Shown here one piece after another: positions 52,674 to 61,409 of a stretch of 64,000 nucleotides of DNA. Within the stretch, counting starts at the first letter, position 1; each line of letters begins with the position of its first letter. The notes under the pieces were generated by a model that searched no databases, had not been told where the DNA came from, and saw only the letters and a program-made list of their open reading frames with translations. The position numbers and the translations under genes were made by a program. The stretch comes from JACKAL01 sp964400355 (GTDB lineage Bacteria; Bdellovibrionota; Bdellovibrionia; Bdellovibrionales; JAGQZY01). The stretch is taken from contig CAYNTO010000001.1 in assembly GCA_964400355.1 (NCBI GenBank), positions 124,001 to 188,000 on the forward strand, in the 5' to 3' direction.

Positions 52674-53909
52674 ATGAAGTGTATCATTCTCGTCAAAAGG
52701 CACTTCACAGTTGTAAGTGCCTTTTTTCTTTTAAGCTGCGCCTCCTACCAGAACTCTGTTTCGAAAGCTCGGGACTTGTTGGAGGAAGGTAAGTACACAG
52801 AAGCGGCGGAAAATCTCTCCAGTCGGGTGGCTCAGGAAGATGGGGACAAGCTCGCCTATCTTTTGGAATACGCGACGGCATTACATATGGCCGGCCAATA
52901 TAAAGAGAGCAATGCTGCCTTCGAATCCGCAGACAAAATGTGCGATCTCAATGATTATACCAGTGTTTCGCGCGAAGCTGGCGCCATGATCGTTAAAGAA
53001 GGCATGACTCAATACAAAGCGGAAACATTTGAGTACCTGATGATCAATGTCTATCAGGCACTCAATTATTTACTGCTCGGCGATTATGACAACGCTCAGG
53101 TAAAGGCTCGCAAACTCAACGAAAAAATCACAGCTATCGAACTGGGGAAAGAAACAAAAAAGCGTCAAACGTCATTCGCCGCCTATCTCGCAGCAATGTT
53201 GTGGGAGAGCGAAGGCGACTGGGACAATGCTCATATACTTTACGCAAAAGCGTATGCACTCGATCCCACCGTCGAACCTTATAAAAAAGCGCTTTTGGTG
53301 TCTTCGAAGCTCGCTCAGCGCGAGGATTTATTCGCCGGCTACAAAAAACAGTGGCCAGCAGAAGCCGCCGCGATTAACTGGAAAACGCTACGCACGCAGG
53401 GAGAATTCGTATTTTTATTTCAGCAGGGATGGATTCCACGCAAACAACAACAGCGAGGAAACCGCCAACTCCCGGAGCTTGTATCGGTGCCTGCAAAAAT
53501 CCGATCGGTGCACACGCAAATCGCGGGACAAAATTACGATTCTGCTGTGGTTTACGATTTAGATGGAATTGCTAAAAAAACATTAGCAGATGACATGGCA
53601 AAGTTGGTGGCCCGTGCGGTGGCTCGCCAAGCCTCGCGTGTTGCTGTTCGCGCCTCTTCGGCGCACAACAACGAAAATGCGGCACTGGCCGTCGCTTCTC
53701 TAGCCTCATTGGTTTTTGAGGTGATGGATGTTGCGGATCTGCGCCAGTGGTCTACTCTACCGGCAAGTTTTCAGTTGATCCGAATTCCGCTGGCACCAGG
53801 CTCGTACAAAATTCGTATCGCATCAGGATCCGATCCCGAGGCCATTTGGGAAGGCGATGTCAAAATAGTAAAAGGCCGCAAATTTATTCAAACCGCTCGC
53901 GCTTTCTAG
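52674..53909 (+). CDS. TPR-containing lipoprotein paired with LpoB (COG3014-like)
   Basis: 411 residues. Lipoprotein signal FTVVSAFFLLSCASY. The N-terminal half is helical with TPR-like repeats (LLEEGKYTEAAENL, AMAG-type HMAGQYKESNAAFESAD and NYLLLGDYDNAQVKARKL). The C-terminal half (residues 255-411) is a different, beta-rich domain with AVARQASRVAVRASSAHNN and PGSYKIRIASGSD. Genes of this type are known next to lpoB in other bacteria, suggesting a joint envelope role. It ends at a TAG directly followed by a REP-like element. Confidence 0.78.
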   Translation: MKCIILVKRHFTVVSAFFLLSCASYQNSVSKARDLLEEGKYTEAAENLSSRVAQEDGDKLAYLLEYATALHMAGQYKESNAAFESADKMCDLNDYTSVSREAGAMIVKEGMTQYKAETFEYLMINVYQALNYLLLGDYDNAQVKARKLNEKITAIELGKETKKRQTSFAAYLAAMLWESEGDWDNAHILYAKAYALDPTVEPYKKALLVSSKLAQREDLFAGYKKQWPAEAAAINWKTLRTQGEFVFLFQQGWIPRKQQQRGNRQLPELVSVPAKIRSVHTQIAGQNYDSAVVYDLDGIAKKTLADDMAKLVARAVARQASRVAVRASSAHNNENAALAVASLASLVFEVMDVADLRQWSTLPASFQLIRIPLAPGSYKIRIASGSDPEAIWEGDVKIVKGRKFIQTARAF

Positions 53910-53910
53910 A

Positions 53911-53986
53911 GTGCGGCTCCCACTTTGGTAGCGCCATCGCGTCACAGGGGGCAACACGAGAAGTGTTGCAGCGCTGCTGTGGGAGC
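53911..53986 (+). repeat. REP/REPIN element, RAYT-linked family
   Basis: The first 23 bases (GTGCGGCTCCCACTTTGGTAGCG) match the RAYT arm at 2056. An imperfect partner (CGCTGCTGTGGGAGC) lies at 53972-53986. The loop holds a hairpin GCAACAC/GTGTTGC (53951-53969). It starts one base after the upstream stop codon. Confidence 0.75.
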
Positions 53987-54016
53987 AATGAGGATGAGTG
54001 AAAATTTAGGAAATAA

Positions 54017-54046
54017 AAAAGGCCAGCTATTGTAGCTGACCTTTTT
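54017..54046. terminator. Bidirectional terminator between the TPR lipoprotein and phaR genes
   Basis: AAGGCCAGCTA pairs with TAGCTGACCTT around TTG. A-rich and T-rich flanks on both sides suit converging transcription. Confidence 0.85.
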
Positions 54047-54070
54047 CGTTCGTTTTAATGTTAGTTAAAA

Positions 54071-54595
54071 TTAGAACTTATTGTTTGGATTTGGAAGACT
54101 TGGAGTCTCCTCAGGAACTGGAAGAGTTGTATATCCAGTTGTGTTCTCTTGAGCAGCAGCTTGAGCAATGCGGTTTTCGATAGATTGCTTAGCCGTGTCG
54201 TAAGACTGAGCTGCTTTATCAATAACCGACTCTGTTTGTGCTGAACGAGAGGTAGACGGTTGAGCTGCCTTAACAATGTACTCTTTAGGGAAGGCGCCCA
54301 ATTTTGCCAGGTAGCTAGAGATGCTGCCATTGGCGTGTTGGATGATTTCGCGGAGAGTAAAGAGTGGCGCGTATTGAGAAGCCTTTTTCTCAGATTCAAA
54401 AATAATTTGAGTGAGAGTTGCAGCTGTGATGTCGTTTTTTGTTTTATTATCGATCACCATAACTTCTTCGTCTGCACGAATCATTTTAGCGATATCGTCC
54501 AATGTAACGTAACAGCTCTGTTGTGTGTCATATAATTTGCGGTTTTGGTAACGCTTAATGATCTTCACTTTTTTGCTTTCGTGATTCATGTTCAT
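54071..54595 (-). CDS. phaR: Polyhydroxyalkanoate synthesis regulator, PhaR-like
   Basis: 174 residues. The N-terminal 65 residues match the PHB/PHA accumulation regulator DNA-binding domain: IIKRYQNRKLYDTQQSCYVT, then LDDIAKMIRADEEVMVIDNKT and ITAATLTQIIFESEK. PhaR proteins repress phasin and PHA genes until they bind polymer granules. The C-terminal 60 residues are Ser/Thr/Gln-rich. GGAGG lies eight bases before the ATG at 54595. No PHA synthase or phasin gene is in the window. Confidence 0.88.
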   Translation of the reverse strand: MNMNHESKKVKIIKRYQNRKLYDTQQSCYVTLDDIAKMIRADEEVMVIDNKTKNDITAATLTQIIFESEKKASQYAPLFTLREIIQHANGSISSYLAKLGAFPKEYIVKAAQPSTSRSAQTESVIDKAAQSYDTAKQSIENRIAQAAAQENTTGYTTLPVPEETPSLPNPNNKF

Positions 54596-54920
54596 CAAAG
54601 GGTCCTCCCTGGTTTCAGCTCTATTTTGGGGCATTAGCCATGCCTCCAAACTAAGCGAATTTCTTCATTTCTTTAGCACTGCGCAAACATAGAACCGGCG
54701 GCACATGTTGTCAAGCGACCTACTTAACAGGCAATGAATAATTGTAAAGTCTACGGCCGCGGTCTGACCGGACGCTATGGGAAGCAATTTAGGGGGTGCT
54801 GGGCATAACGTTAAGTGTATGATTATATTAGATAATTTTATAACTAGCCCTTAGTTTAGAAGGCAAAATTTAGCTCAATAAAGGGTTCTGACGCGCCGAT
54901 ATATATCCTAAGGAGACGTA
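54596..54920. other. Divergent promoter region of phaR and the TPR lipoprotein gene
   Basis: 325 bases, notably AT-rich at 54810-54880. Both flanking genes start outward, so their promoters should lie here. No RNA gene, repeat or clear operator was recognised. Confidence 0.5.
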
Positions 54921-56762
54921 ATGCGTCTAAACCCACAGGGATACATCTTTATCGCGTTCATTGCAGTTTCAGGCTGCTCCAGTTGGCACTATTCTTCACC
55001 ATCGGCGTACAAAAGTTCGCTTTATGATGTGAAGGGTGATGCGCCTAGTAGCTTAGCACTTCCGGCGAATCAAGGTGATATCGAGAGTGTCCAAGATCAG
55101 AGCAAAGCGGACTACCACTTTACGATTGCTGAAGGTTATAGCTTGCAAGGTGATTGGGCAAAAGCCATTGAGAACTACAAACTCAATTTGGTTTATGATC
55201 CCTCATCGTACCGCTCCCACTTTCGACTCGCTAGTGAATATGTGCGTGCCGGCCTAGTGTCTCAGGCTCTGCAACATTGTGAAGACGCACTTAAACTCAA
55301 GCCTGATTTTGCAGAAGCACACATTCTACAAGCCAGTCTCCAATCCGTATTGGGTATGCACGACAAAGCACGTCTCGCGTATGAGCAGCTTTTAAAAGTG
55401 AATCCCAAAAATGAAGAGGCGGAGATATTACTGGGTGCCACCTATCTCGACGAAGGAAAGTTAGATAAGGCTGTTCAGTATTTTGAAAAATTATCGAAGA
55501 CGTCAAAGAAGTCGCACATAGTTTGGTACTATCTCGGCAAAACGTACTTGATGAAGCCCGGTGGAGCGTTTACAGCCAAAGCGGAGCACGCGTTTAAAAC
55601 GTCCCTGACTATAGAATCCGACTTCGTTCAGTCGGTGATTGAGTTGGGAACACTTCTGGAAAAAAGAAATAAAACCAAAGAGGCCATTGCACTCTACGAA
55701 TCCTTCCAAAGCCAACACGGCCCAGATGTCTCTGTAGCAGAGAGCCTCGTGCAGGCGTATCTTGTCGCTGAAAACTACGATATGGCCTACGAACATTTAA
55801 AAACGATTATGGATTTGGATCAGTCCAACCTAAATGCTCAGTTGAAAATGGCATTTATTTTAGTGGACCAAAAGAAATACAAAGAAGCCATTCCCTTACT
55901 CGAGACCATTTTGAGCCAGACTCCGGAATCGGATAGAGTGCGCTTTTACCTGGGCGCAGTTTATGAAGAGGTCAAAGACTACAAAGCCGCTATTCAGCAG
56001 TTCAACGAAATTCCTAAGACGAGCAAGTATTTTGCTGATGCAACAATGCACATCGCGTATTTGTATAAACTACTTGATGAGCCAGGAAATGCGATTTCAA
56101 TACTTTCCAAAAATTTAGATTTTCTCGACGACAATCCAAAGGTGTTTTCGCTTTACGCTTCTTTCCTAGACGGTCAGAAGAACTTTAAGGAATCACAAGA
56201 AGTTCTCGAGAAGGCCCACGAGAAATTTCCTAAAGACGTTCAAATACTTTATCAATTGGGTGCCGTATATGACCAGCTCGGTTTACAAGACCGCACGGTA
56301 GAAAAAATGGAACAGTTGATCGTGCTCGATAAGAACCACGTTGAGGGGTTAAATTATCTTGCGTATCTTTACGCTGACAAAACAAATAATTTAGATACTG
56401 CCGAAAAGCTTGCTCGTAGAGCGTTGGCACTGCGACCGAACGATGGCTTTATTCTCGATACTTTGGGATGGGTGCTGTACAAGCAGAATAAGATGTCCGA
56501 GGCGATAAAAGCGCTTGAGAAAGCGCACAAGTTGGAATCTAATGAAAGCATCATCGCGGAACATCTTGGCGATGTGTACTTTAAGATCGCGCTCCCACAA
56601 AAAGCTCGCGAAATGTACGAACATGCTGTAAAGAACGAGCAGAATGATCAGAACATTAAAAAACTTCGCAGTAAAATCGACACAGTTGAAGAACGTCTTC
56701 AGACGGAGATCAGCGTGCAAAAATCACGTCAGCCAGCCTCCAAGAGCGCTTCCGGTAAGTAA
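54921..56762 (+). CDS. Large TPR-repeat lipoprotein
   Basis: 613 residues. Lipoprotein signal IFIAFIAVSGCSS, cysteine at residue 19. Almost all the rest is a solenoid of about a dozen TPR units, for example KLDKAVQYFEKLSKTSKKSH and AIKALEKAHKLESNESIIAE, ending in a short basic Ser/Lys tail. Such outer-membrane lipoproteins act as docking platforms in secretion, pilus or wall machinery; the partner here is unknown. AAGGAGACG precedes the ATG. It overlaps an upstream extension of the next frame but not its chosen start, 20 bases after the TAA. Confidence 0.85.
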   Translation: MRLNPQGYIFIAFIAVSGCSSWHYSSPSAYKSSLYDVKGDAPSSLALPANQGDIESVQDQSKADYHFTIAEGYSLQGDWAKAIENYKLNLVYDPSSYRSHFRLASEYVRAGLVSQALQHCEDALKLKPDFAEAHILQASLQSVLGMHDKARLAYEQLLKVNPKNEEAEILLGATYLDEGKLDKAVQYFEKLSKTSKKSHIVWYYLGKTYLMKPGGAFTAKAEHAFKTSLTIESDFVQSVIELGTLLEKRNKTKEAIALYESFQSQHGPDVSVAESLVQAYLVAENYDMAYEHLKTIMDLDQSNLNAQLKMAFILVDQKKYKEAIPLLETILSQTPESDRVRFYLGAVYEEVKDYKAAIQQFNEIPKTSKYFADATMHIAYLYKLLDEPGNAISILSKNLDFLDDNPKVFSLYASFLDGQKNFKESQEVLEKAHEKFPKDVQILYQLGAVYDQLGLQDRTVEKMEQLIVLDKNHVEGLNYLAYLYADKTNNLDTAEKLARRALALRPNDGFILDTLGWVLYKQNKMSEAIKALEKAHKLESNESIIAEHLGDVYFKIALPQKAREMYEHAVKNEQNDQNIKKLRSKIDTVEERLQTEISVQKSRQPASKSASGK

Positions 56763-56781
56763 TAACTTAAAATCAAACAGT

Positions 56782-57366
56782 ATGATCGCATCTTTATTGG
56801 GTGCGATTCTTTTTTTGTCTGCCTGTTCTACGGCGCCGAAACCAGGTGACGAGAATCTGCGCTACATCAGTGGCAAAGCTCTCATCTACGACAAATTAAA
56901 ACAAAAACAAGACTGGGTGAACTTTACTGCGACGATTGGGCATCCCGAAAAATTACGTATCGACGCGTATCTAGGGATATTGGGAATTCCCCTCGGCACA
57001 CTCGTTATCAATGAAGAAGACGCCGTATTTTTGAATCTCGTCGAAAAAAAGGCCTATAAGACCAAGCGCGGTAGTGCAGTCCTCGAGAAATTACTCAAGA
57101 CCCCAATTGCTGCGGGTGATGTCATCGCTCTATTTGCCGAAAAATTCCCACTGCGCGGCGGATGGCAATGTTCAGGCGCTGAAATGAAACAAAAGTGCGC
57201 GCAAGGTGAACTCACCGTGGACTGGAGCCGCACACCTGCCGACGACAAATCGCTCGTGATCGAAAGCCCCAAATCTAAAATCAATTTCGCCTACACTCAA
57301 AAGTCGAGTGGCGCCACTGTCTTCGACTTAAAAATCCCATCCCACTACGAAACCATCAACCTCTAA
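56782..57366 (+). CDS. LolB/DUF4292-like outer-membrane lipoprotein
   Basis: 194 residues from the ATG at 56782, chosen because it opens a lipoprotein signal (MIASLLGAILFLSACSTAP). The mature part has the strand pattern of LolB-like proteins: INFTATIGH-type string VNFTATIGHPEKLRIDAY, LGILGIPLGTLVINEEDA and LKIPSHYETINL at the end. LolB inserts lipoproteins into the outer membrane; assignment to LolB proper is not certain. No good ribosome binding site precedes the ATG, so coupling to the TPR gene is likely. Its stop codon is the first triplet of a 36-bp inverted repeat. Confidence 0.72.
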   Translation: MIASLLGAILFLSACSTAPKPGDENLRYISGKALIYDKLKQKQDWVNFTATIGHPEKLRIDAYLGILGIPLGTLVINEEDAVFLNLVEKKAYKTKRGSAVLEKLLKTPIAAGDVIALFAEKFPLRGGWQCSGAEMKQKCAQGELTVDWSRTPADDKSLVIESPKSKINFAYTQKSSGATVFDLKIPSHYETINL

Positions 57367-57504
57367 CCGCCAAAAAGCGCGCCCCCCTTTTTTGTAGCGG
57401 TCACGCGTTAACACTCGAGGCCCAATTGCTATTAGTTACTGAACCTGCTGAAAACAGTGACGCACATTCGCTACAAAAAAGGGGGGCGCGCTTTTTGGCG
57501 GTTA
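57364..57504. repeat. 36-bp perfect inverted repeat shared by two converging genes
   Basis: Arms at 57364-57399 and 57469-57504 are perfectly complementary. They contain AAAAAGCGCGCCCCCCTTTT and end in GTAGCG, followed by GTCACGCGTTA, the same junction as the REP arm at 2075-2091. The loop is 69 bases. The first triplet of each arm is the TAA stop of the adjoining gene, so both genes terminate on this element. It also forms a strong GC-rich hairpin that may end transcription from both sides. Confidence 0.88.
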
Positions 57505-57999
57505 TTTGCCGGCGGCTTTTTTTGCGGCGAGTTTTTGTCTGTAGAAAGCTTTGGTGGCGACGTACATGACTTTGTCGAATTCGGCGTAAACAACACCGTC
57601 TTTGTCTTTGTACTGTACGAGCCAAGTAAAAGTGTGTTCGCCCTTTTCGGCGACGTTGGATTTTACGTCTTCGAGTTTTTCTGGAGTGACTTCGAAGTCC
57701 GCGTAGATGGACTTTTTCGCAGGTCGCTTAAAGCGAATGGTGCAGCCCTTGTCCCAAACCACATAGTCTTTCCCCAGTATTTCCATAAGCATGAGCATAT
57801 ACATGGGATCAGTGGACGCGTACATGCTGCCACCAAAAATTGTGCCGACCACGTTGCGGGTGCGAATTTTAAGTTTAAGACGCACAGTAAGCCTGCTGAA
57901 GTCCTCAGCGAGATAAATGACCCTACCGCCGGTGCTCCAGATGCACGGCCAAAGATTGAGCAGAAAGCGATAGAGTTGAATGTAGAGTGTGCGTTTCAT
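57502..57999 (-). CDS. DUF4442 hotdog-fold protein
   Basis: 165 residues. The pattern FGGSMYASTDPMYMLMLMEIL followed by VVWDKGCTIRFKRPAKKSIY matches DUF4442, a hotdog-fold family related to acyl-CoA thioesterases (YiiD-like). It is soluble, probably acting on an acyl thioester, but the catalytic residue is not obvious. Its stop codon lies in the right arm of the palindrome at 57364-57504. It is divergent from prkA. Confidence 0.85.
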   Translation of the reverse strand: MKRTLYIQLYRFLLNLWPCIWSTGGRVIYLAEDFSRLTVRLKLKIRTRNVVGTIFGGSMYASTDPMYMLMLMEILGKDYVVWDKGCTIRFKRPAKKSIYADFEVTPEKLEDVKSNVAEKGEHTFTWLVQYKDKDGVVYAEFDKVMYVATKAFYRQKLAAKKAAGK

Positions 58000-58201
58000 A
58001 GCTGGAAATTATAATAAAAAGTAAGTGCATCCATAAGGAAAATTTATCAAAAATATTTTAGACATTTTAACCTGGACTTGTGTCTATATATCGAGACGTT
58101 TTCGCGATGATACACCGCCTAAAATTGAGTCTTTAGTACAGTTCATGCATACTTATACTAAGGGGTGTCTCACGGAAGCGGGAACTCTGAAGCCATACAA
58201 A

Positions 58202-58217
58202 GAGACAGTCCTGTCTC
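58202..58217. promoter_or_regulatory. Tight dyad abutting the prkA ribosome binding site
   Basis: GAGACAG and CTGTCTC are separated by two bases and end exactly where AAGGAG (58218-58223) begins. As RNA the loop is too tight for a strong hairpin; as DNA it is a good operator-like dyad. Confidence 0.4.
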
Positions 58218-58230
58218 AAGGAGAACAGAC

Positions 58231-60303
58231 ATGAGCATTTCATTGACCGACATCCTCAAAGAATGGAAGGGCCAAGATGACTTCAAAGATCTCGCATGGA
58301 CTGGAAGCTTCGACGAATACTTGGTAATGATTAAAAATAATCCAAAAATCACACGCAATGCGTATCAACGCATGTACGACATGATTATCGAACATGGTTC
58401 GAGCGAGTATGTCGATACGAAAAAGAAGGTCAGTCGCTATCACTTTTTTGACGACGTTGAAAACGACGGCAAAGATGGCGTATTCGGATTAGACATCGCA
58501 CTGATGAAACTAGTGAATGTCCTCAAAGCTGCAAGCCTTGGTTACGGAACCGAAAAGCGAGTTATCCTCCTGCACGGCCCGGTAGGAAGTGCAAAATCGA
58601 CAATATGTCGCAGAATTAAAAAAGGTTTAGAATCATATTCAAAATCGCCGCAAGGAGCTCTGTATACATTCGAGTGGACAGATGAAAAGGGTGAACTCGG
58701 AAATTTGCTGGGCGAGGGTGTGCGCACGTTCGTGAGCCCGATGCACGAAGAGCCACTATTGCTAATTCCGCCTCAACTGCGCGCCAAAGTCGAAGAGGAA
58801 CTCAATCGTGGGTTACAGGGCGAGTACCGTATTCGTATCGATGGTGAGCTGTCCCCGCCGAGCCGGTTTATCTTTAAAGCGCTTATGGAACGGTACAAAG
58901 GCGACCTAACAAGTGTGCTTAAACATGTTCGCGTGAAGCGCCTGGTGCTGAGTGAATCAGATCGTATTGGTATTGGCACATTCCAACCCAAAGATGAGAA
59001 GAACCAAGATAGCACAGAGCTAACCGGTGATTTGAATTACCGCAAAATTGCAGAGTATGGTTCAGACTCCGATCCGCGCGCCTTCAACTTTGACGGAGAG
59101 TTCAACGTCGCTAACCGCGGCATGATCGAATTCGTCGAAGTGTTAAAACTGGATGTGGCCTTCCTGTATGATCTCCTTGGGGCCTCACAAGAACACGTGG
59201 TTAAACCTAAGAAATTCGCCCAAACCCACATTGACGAGGTGATCATAGGGCATACGAACGAACCAGAATATCGCAAGCTTCAGAACAACGAATTTATGGA
59301 AGCTCTTCGCGATAGAACGGTAAAAATCGATATACCGTACATCACAAAGCTCCGTGAAGAGGTAAAAATTTACGAGAAAGATTTTAATAAGAAACGCATT
59401 CGCGGCGTGAGCATTGCTCCGCATACGATTGAGGTAGCTGCAATGTGGGCGGTGCTAACGCGATTGGAAAAGCCGAAAAAAGCCAATCTCACAAGACTCC
59501 AGAAGATGAAGTTGTATGACGGAAAAACTCTTCCTAACTACACTGAGGACAATATTAAGGAACTTCGTAAAGACACGGTACGGGAAGGTCTCGAAGGTAT
59601 CTCACCGCGCTACATACAGGATAAAATCTCCAATTCTTTGATTCAAGCACAGCAGAACAACCGAGGTTCAGTGAATCCATTTATGGTATTGAACGAGTTG
59701 GAGTCGGGACTAAAGAACCACTCTTTGCTTTCGAACGAAGACATGAAAAAGGAATATAGAGAGCTTGTAGATGTGGTTCGTAAAGAGTACGAAGAGATGA
59801 TCAAGTCTGAGGTACAGAGAGCGATTAGCGCCGACGAGGGTGCCTTGTCACGCTTGTGCGGCAACTACATCGATAACGTTAAAGCATACACTCAACGCGA
59901 AAAAGTAAAAAATCCATTCACAGGTAAAGATGAAGAGCCTAATGAACGCTTGATGCGATCGGTTGAAGAAAAAATTGATATACCGGATTCGCGCAAAGAA
60001 GATTTCCGTCGTGAAATTATGAATTATATCGGCGCAATTTCTCTTGAGGGCAAGAAATTCGATTACAAAATGAATGAACGCCTGCACAAAGCGCTCGAAC
60101 TCAAGCTTTTCGAAGATCAAAAAGACAGTATCAAGCTGACGTCTTTGGTCACCTCCGAGGTGGATAAGGAAACACAAGAAAAGATCGACATCGTGAAATC
60201 ACGATTGATCAAAGATTTTGGATACGACGAGATCTCAGCGACGGATGTACTGCAGTATGTGGCGAGTATTTTTGCACGCGGAGACGTAAAAGATAACAAG
60301 TAA
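58231..60303 (+). CDS. prkA: PrkA-family serine protein kinase
   Basis: 690 residues from the ATG at 58231, which has AAGGAG seven bases upstream. The family has an N-terminal AAA+ domain and a C-terminal kinase-like domain (E. coli YeaG, about 644 residues). Walker A is LHGPVGSAKSTICRRIKKG near residue 115, with GLQGEYRIRIDGEL and DPRAFNFDGEFNVANRGMIE following as in YeaG. In E. coli YeaG works with YeaH under nitrogen starvation and SpoVR homologues join the group. It heads the prkA-yeaH-spoVR operon here. Confidence 0.95.
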   Translation: MSISLTDILKEWKGQDDFKDLAWTGSFDEYLVMIKNNPKITRNAYQRMYDMIIEHGSSEYVDTKKKVSRYHFFDDVENDGKDGVFGLDIALMKLVNVLKAASLGYGTEKRVILLHGPVGSAKSTICRRIKKGLESYSKSPQGALYTFEWTDEKGELGNLLGEGVRTFVSPMHEEPLLLIPPQLRAKVEEELNRGLQGEYRIRIDGELSPPSRFIFKALMERYKGDLTSVLKHVRVKRLVLSESDRIGIGTFQPKDEKNQDSTELTGDLNYRKIAEYGSDSDPRAFNFDGEFNVANRGMIEFVEVLKLDVAFLYDLLGASQEHVVKPKKFAQTHIDEVIIGHTNEPEYRKLQNNEFMEALRDRTVKIDIPYITKLREEVKIYEKDFNKKRIRGVSIAPHTIEVAAMWAVLTRLEKPKKANLTRLQKMKLYDGKTLPNYTEDNIKELRKDTVREGLEGISPRYIQDKISNSLIQAQQNNRGSVNPFMVLNELESGLKNHSLLSNEDMKKEYRELVDVVRKEYEEMIKSEVQRAISADEGALSRLCGNYIDNVKAYTQREKVKNPFTGKDEEPNERLMRSVEEKIDIPDSRKEDFRREIMNYIGAISLEGKKFDYKMNERLHKALELKLFEDQKDSIKLTSLVTSEVDKETQEKIDIVKSRLIKDFGYDEISATDVLQYVASIFARGDVKDNK

Positions 60304-60314
60304 GGCGGAAAACA

Positions 60315-61409
60315 ATGTCGATTCGTCGCGACCATAGTCGCTTTCGCGATATCGTGCGTGGAAAAATTCGAGAGAATTTTAAAAAGTATGTCACTCACGA
60401 GGAGCTTATCGGTAAACGGGAAAAGGATTACGTTAAAATCCCTGTTCCCTACATTGATATTCCCCGCTTTAAATACGGGCCCAAACAACAAGGGGGCGTC
60501 GGTCAGGGTGAAGGCAAAGATGGCGATCCGGTGGGTGGCGAACCACAACCAGGCGAGGGCCAGGCAGGCAATAATCCCGGCGAACACGCGCTCGAAGTGG
60601 AAATGTCGTTTGATGATCTCGCCGACATATTAGGTGAAGAGTTGCAGCTACCCCGCATCGAGCCGCGCGGTAGTAAGATGAACACGGAGAAGACAAACTA
60701 CACCGGCATGGCACCCGCAGGCCCAGATTCTCTTCGCCATTTTAAGTCCTCCTATAAACGGGCACTCAAAAGATATATTTCGAGTGGCGTTTACGATCCC
60801 AAAAATCCTGTGGTGATTCCGATTCGCCAGGACTTTCGTTATCGTTCGTTCAAAGTGACAGAAACACCTCAGGCAAATGCGGTCGTGATTTACATAATGG
60901 ACGTTTCTGGATCCATGGGTGAAGAACAAAAAGAGATTGTTCGCTTGGAAAGCTTTTGGATTAACACTTGGCTCAAAAAGCATTACAAGGGCCTGGAGAC
61001 GCGCTTCATTGTCCACGATGCGGCAGCGAAAGAGGTCGACGAAGACACATTTTTCCGCACAAGTGAGTCGGGCGGGACGCTCATCAGTTCTGCGTATAAA
61101 GTATTGCGTGACATGATCGTAACAGATTACCCGGCGAGCCACTGGAACATCTACCCATTCCACTTTAGCGATGGTGACAACTGGTCGAGTGATGACACGA
61201 AAATCTGTATGAAGATGCTCACCGAGGAGATACTGCCAAAGGTTAATTTCTTCGGTTATGGGCAGGTCGAAAGTAAATATGGAAGCGGTCAATTTTATAA
61301 AGACTTGGAAAAAGAGTATCCGAGTGAGCAAAAAGTGGTCTTAAGTAAAATTAAAAATAAAGAGCACATCTTGGGGTCGATCAAAGATTTCCTCGGAAAG
61401 AGTCGATAA
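60315..61409 (+). CDS. yeaH: YeaH/YhbH-family DUF444 protein with a von Willebrand A-like fold
   Basis: 364 residues, shorter than E. coli YeaH (about 427). The N-terminal part has DHSRFRDIVRGKIRENFKKY and a Gly/Gln/Glu-rich linker near residues 55-100 (GGVGQGEGKDGDPVGG). The C-terminal half contains a MIDAS-like string MDVSGSMGEEQKE near residue 195, typical of VWA domains that bind metal and partner proteins. AAGGCGG lies before the ATG, 11 bases after prkA. Its stop overlaps the spoVR start by one base. Confidence 0.94.
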   Translation: MSIRRDHSRFRDIVRGKIRENFKKYVTHEELIGKREKDYVKIPVPYIDIPRFKYGPKQQGGVGQGEGKDGDPVGGEPQPGEGQAGNNPGEHALEVEMSFDDLADILGEELQLPRIEPRGSKMNTEKTNYTGMAPAGPDSLRHFKSSYKRALKRYISSGVYDPKNPVVIPIRQDFRYRSFKVTETPQANAVVIYIMDVSGSMGEEQKEIVRLESFWINTWLKKHYKGLETRFIVHDAAAKEVDEDTFFRTSESGGTLISSAYKVLRDMIVTDYPASHWNIYPFHFSDGDNWSSDDTKICMKMLTEEILPKVNFFGYGQVESKYGSGQFYKDLEKEYPSEQKVVLSKIKNKEHILGSIKDFLGKSR

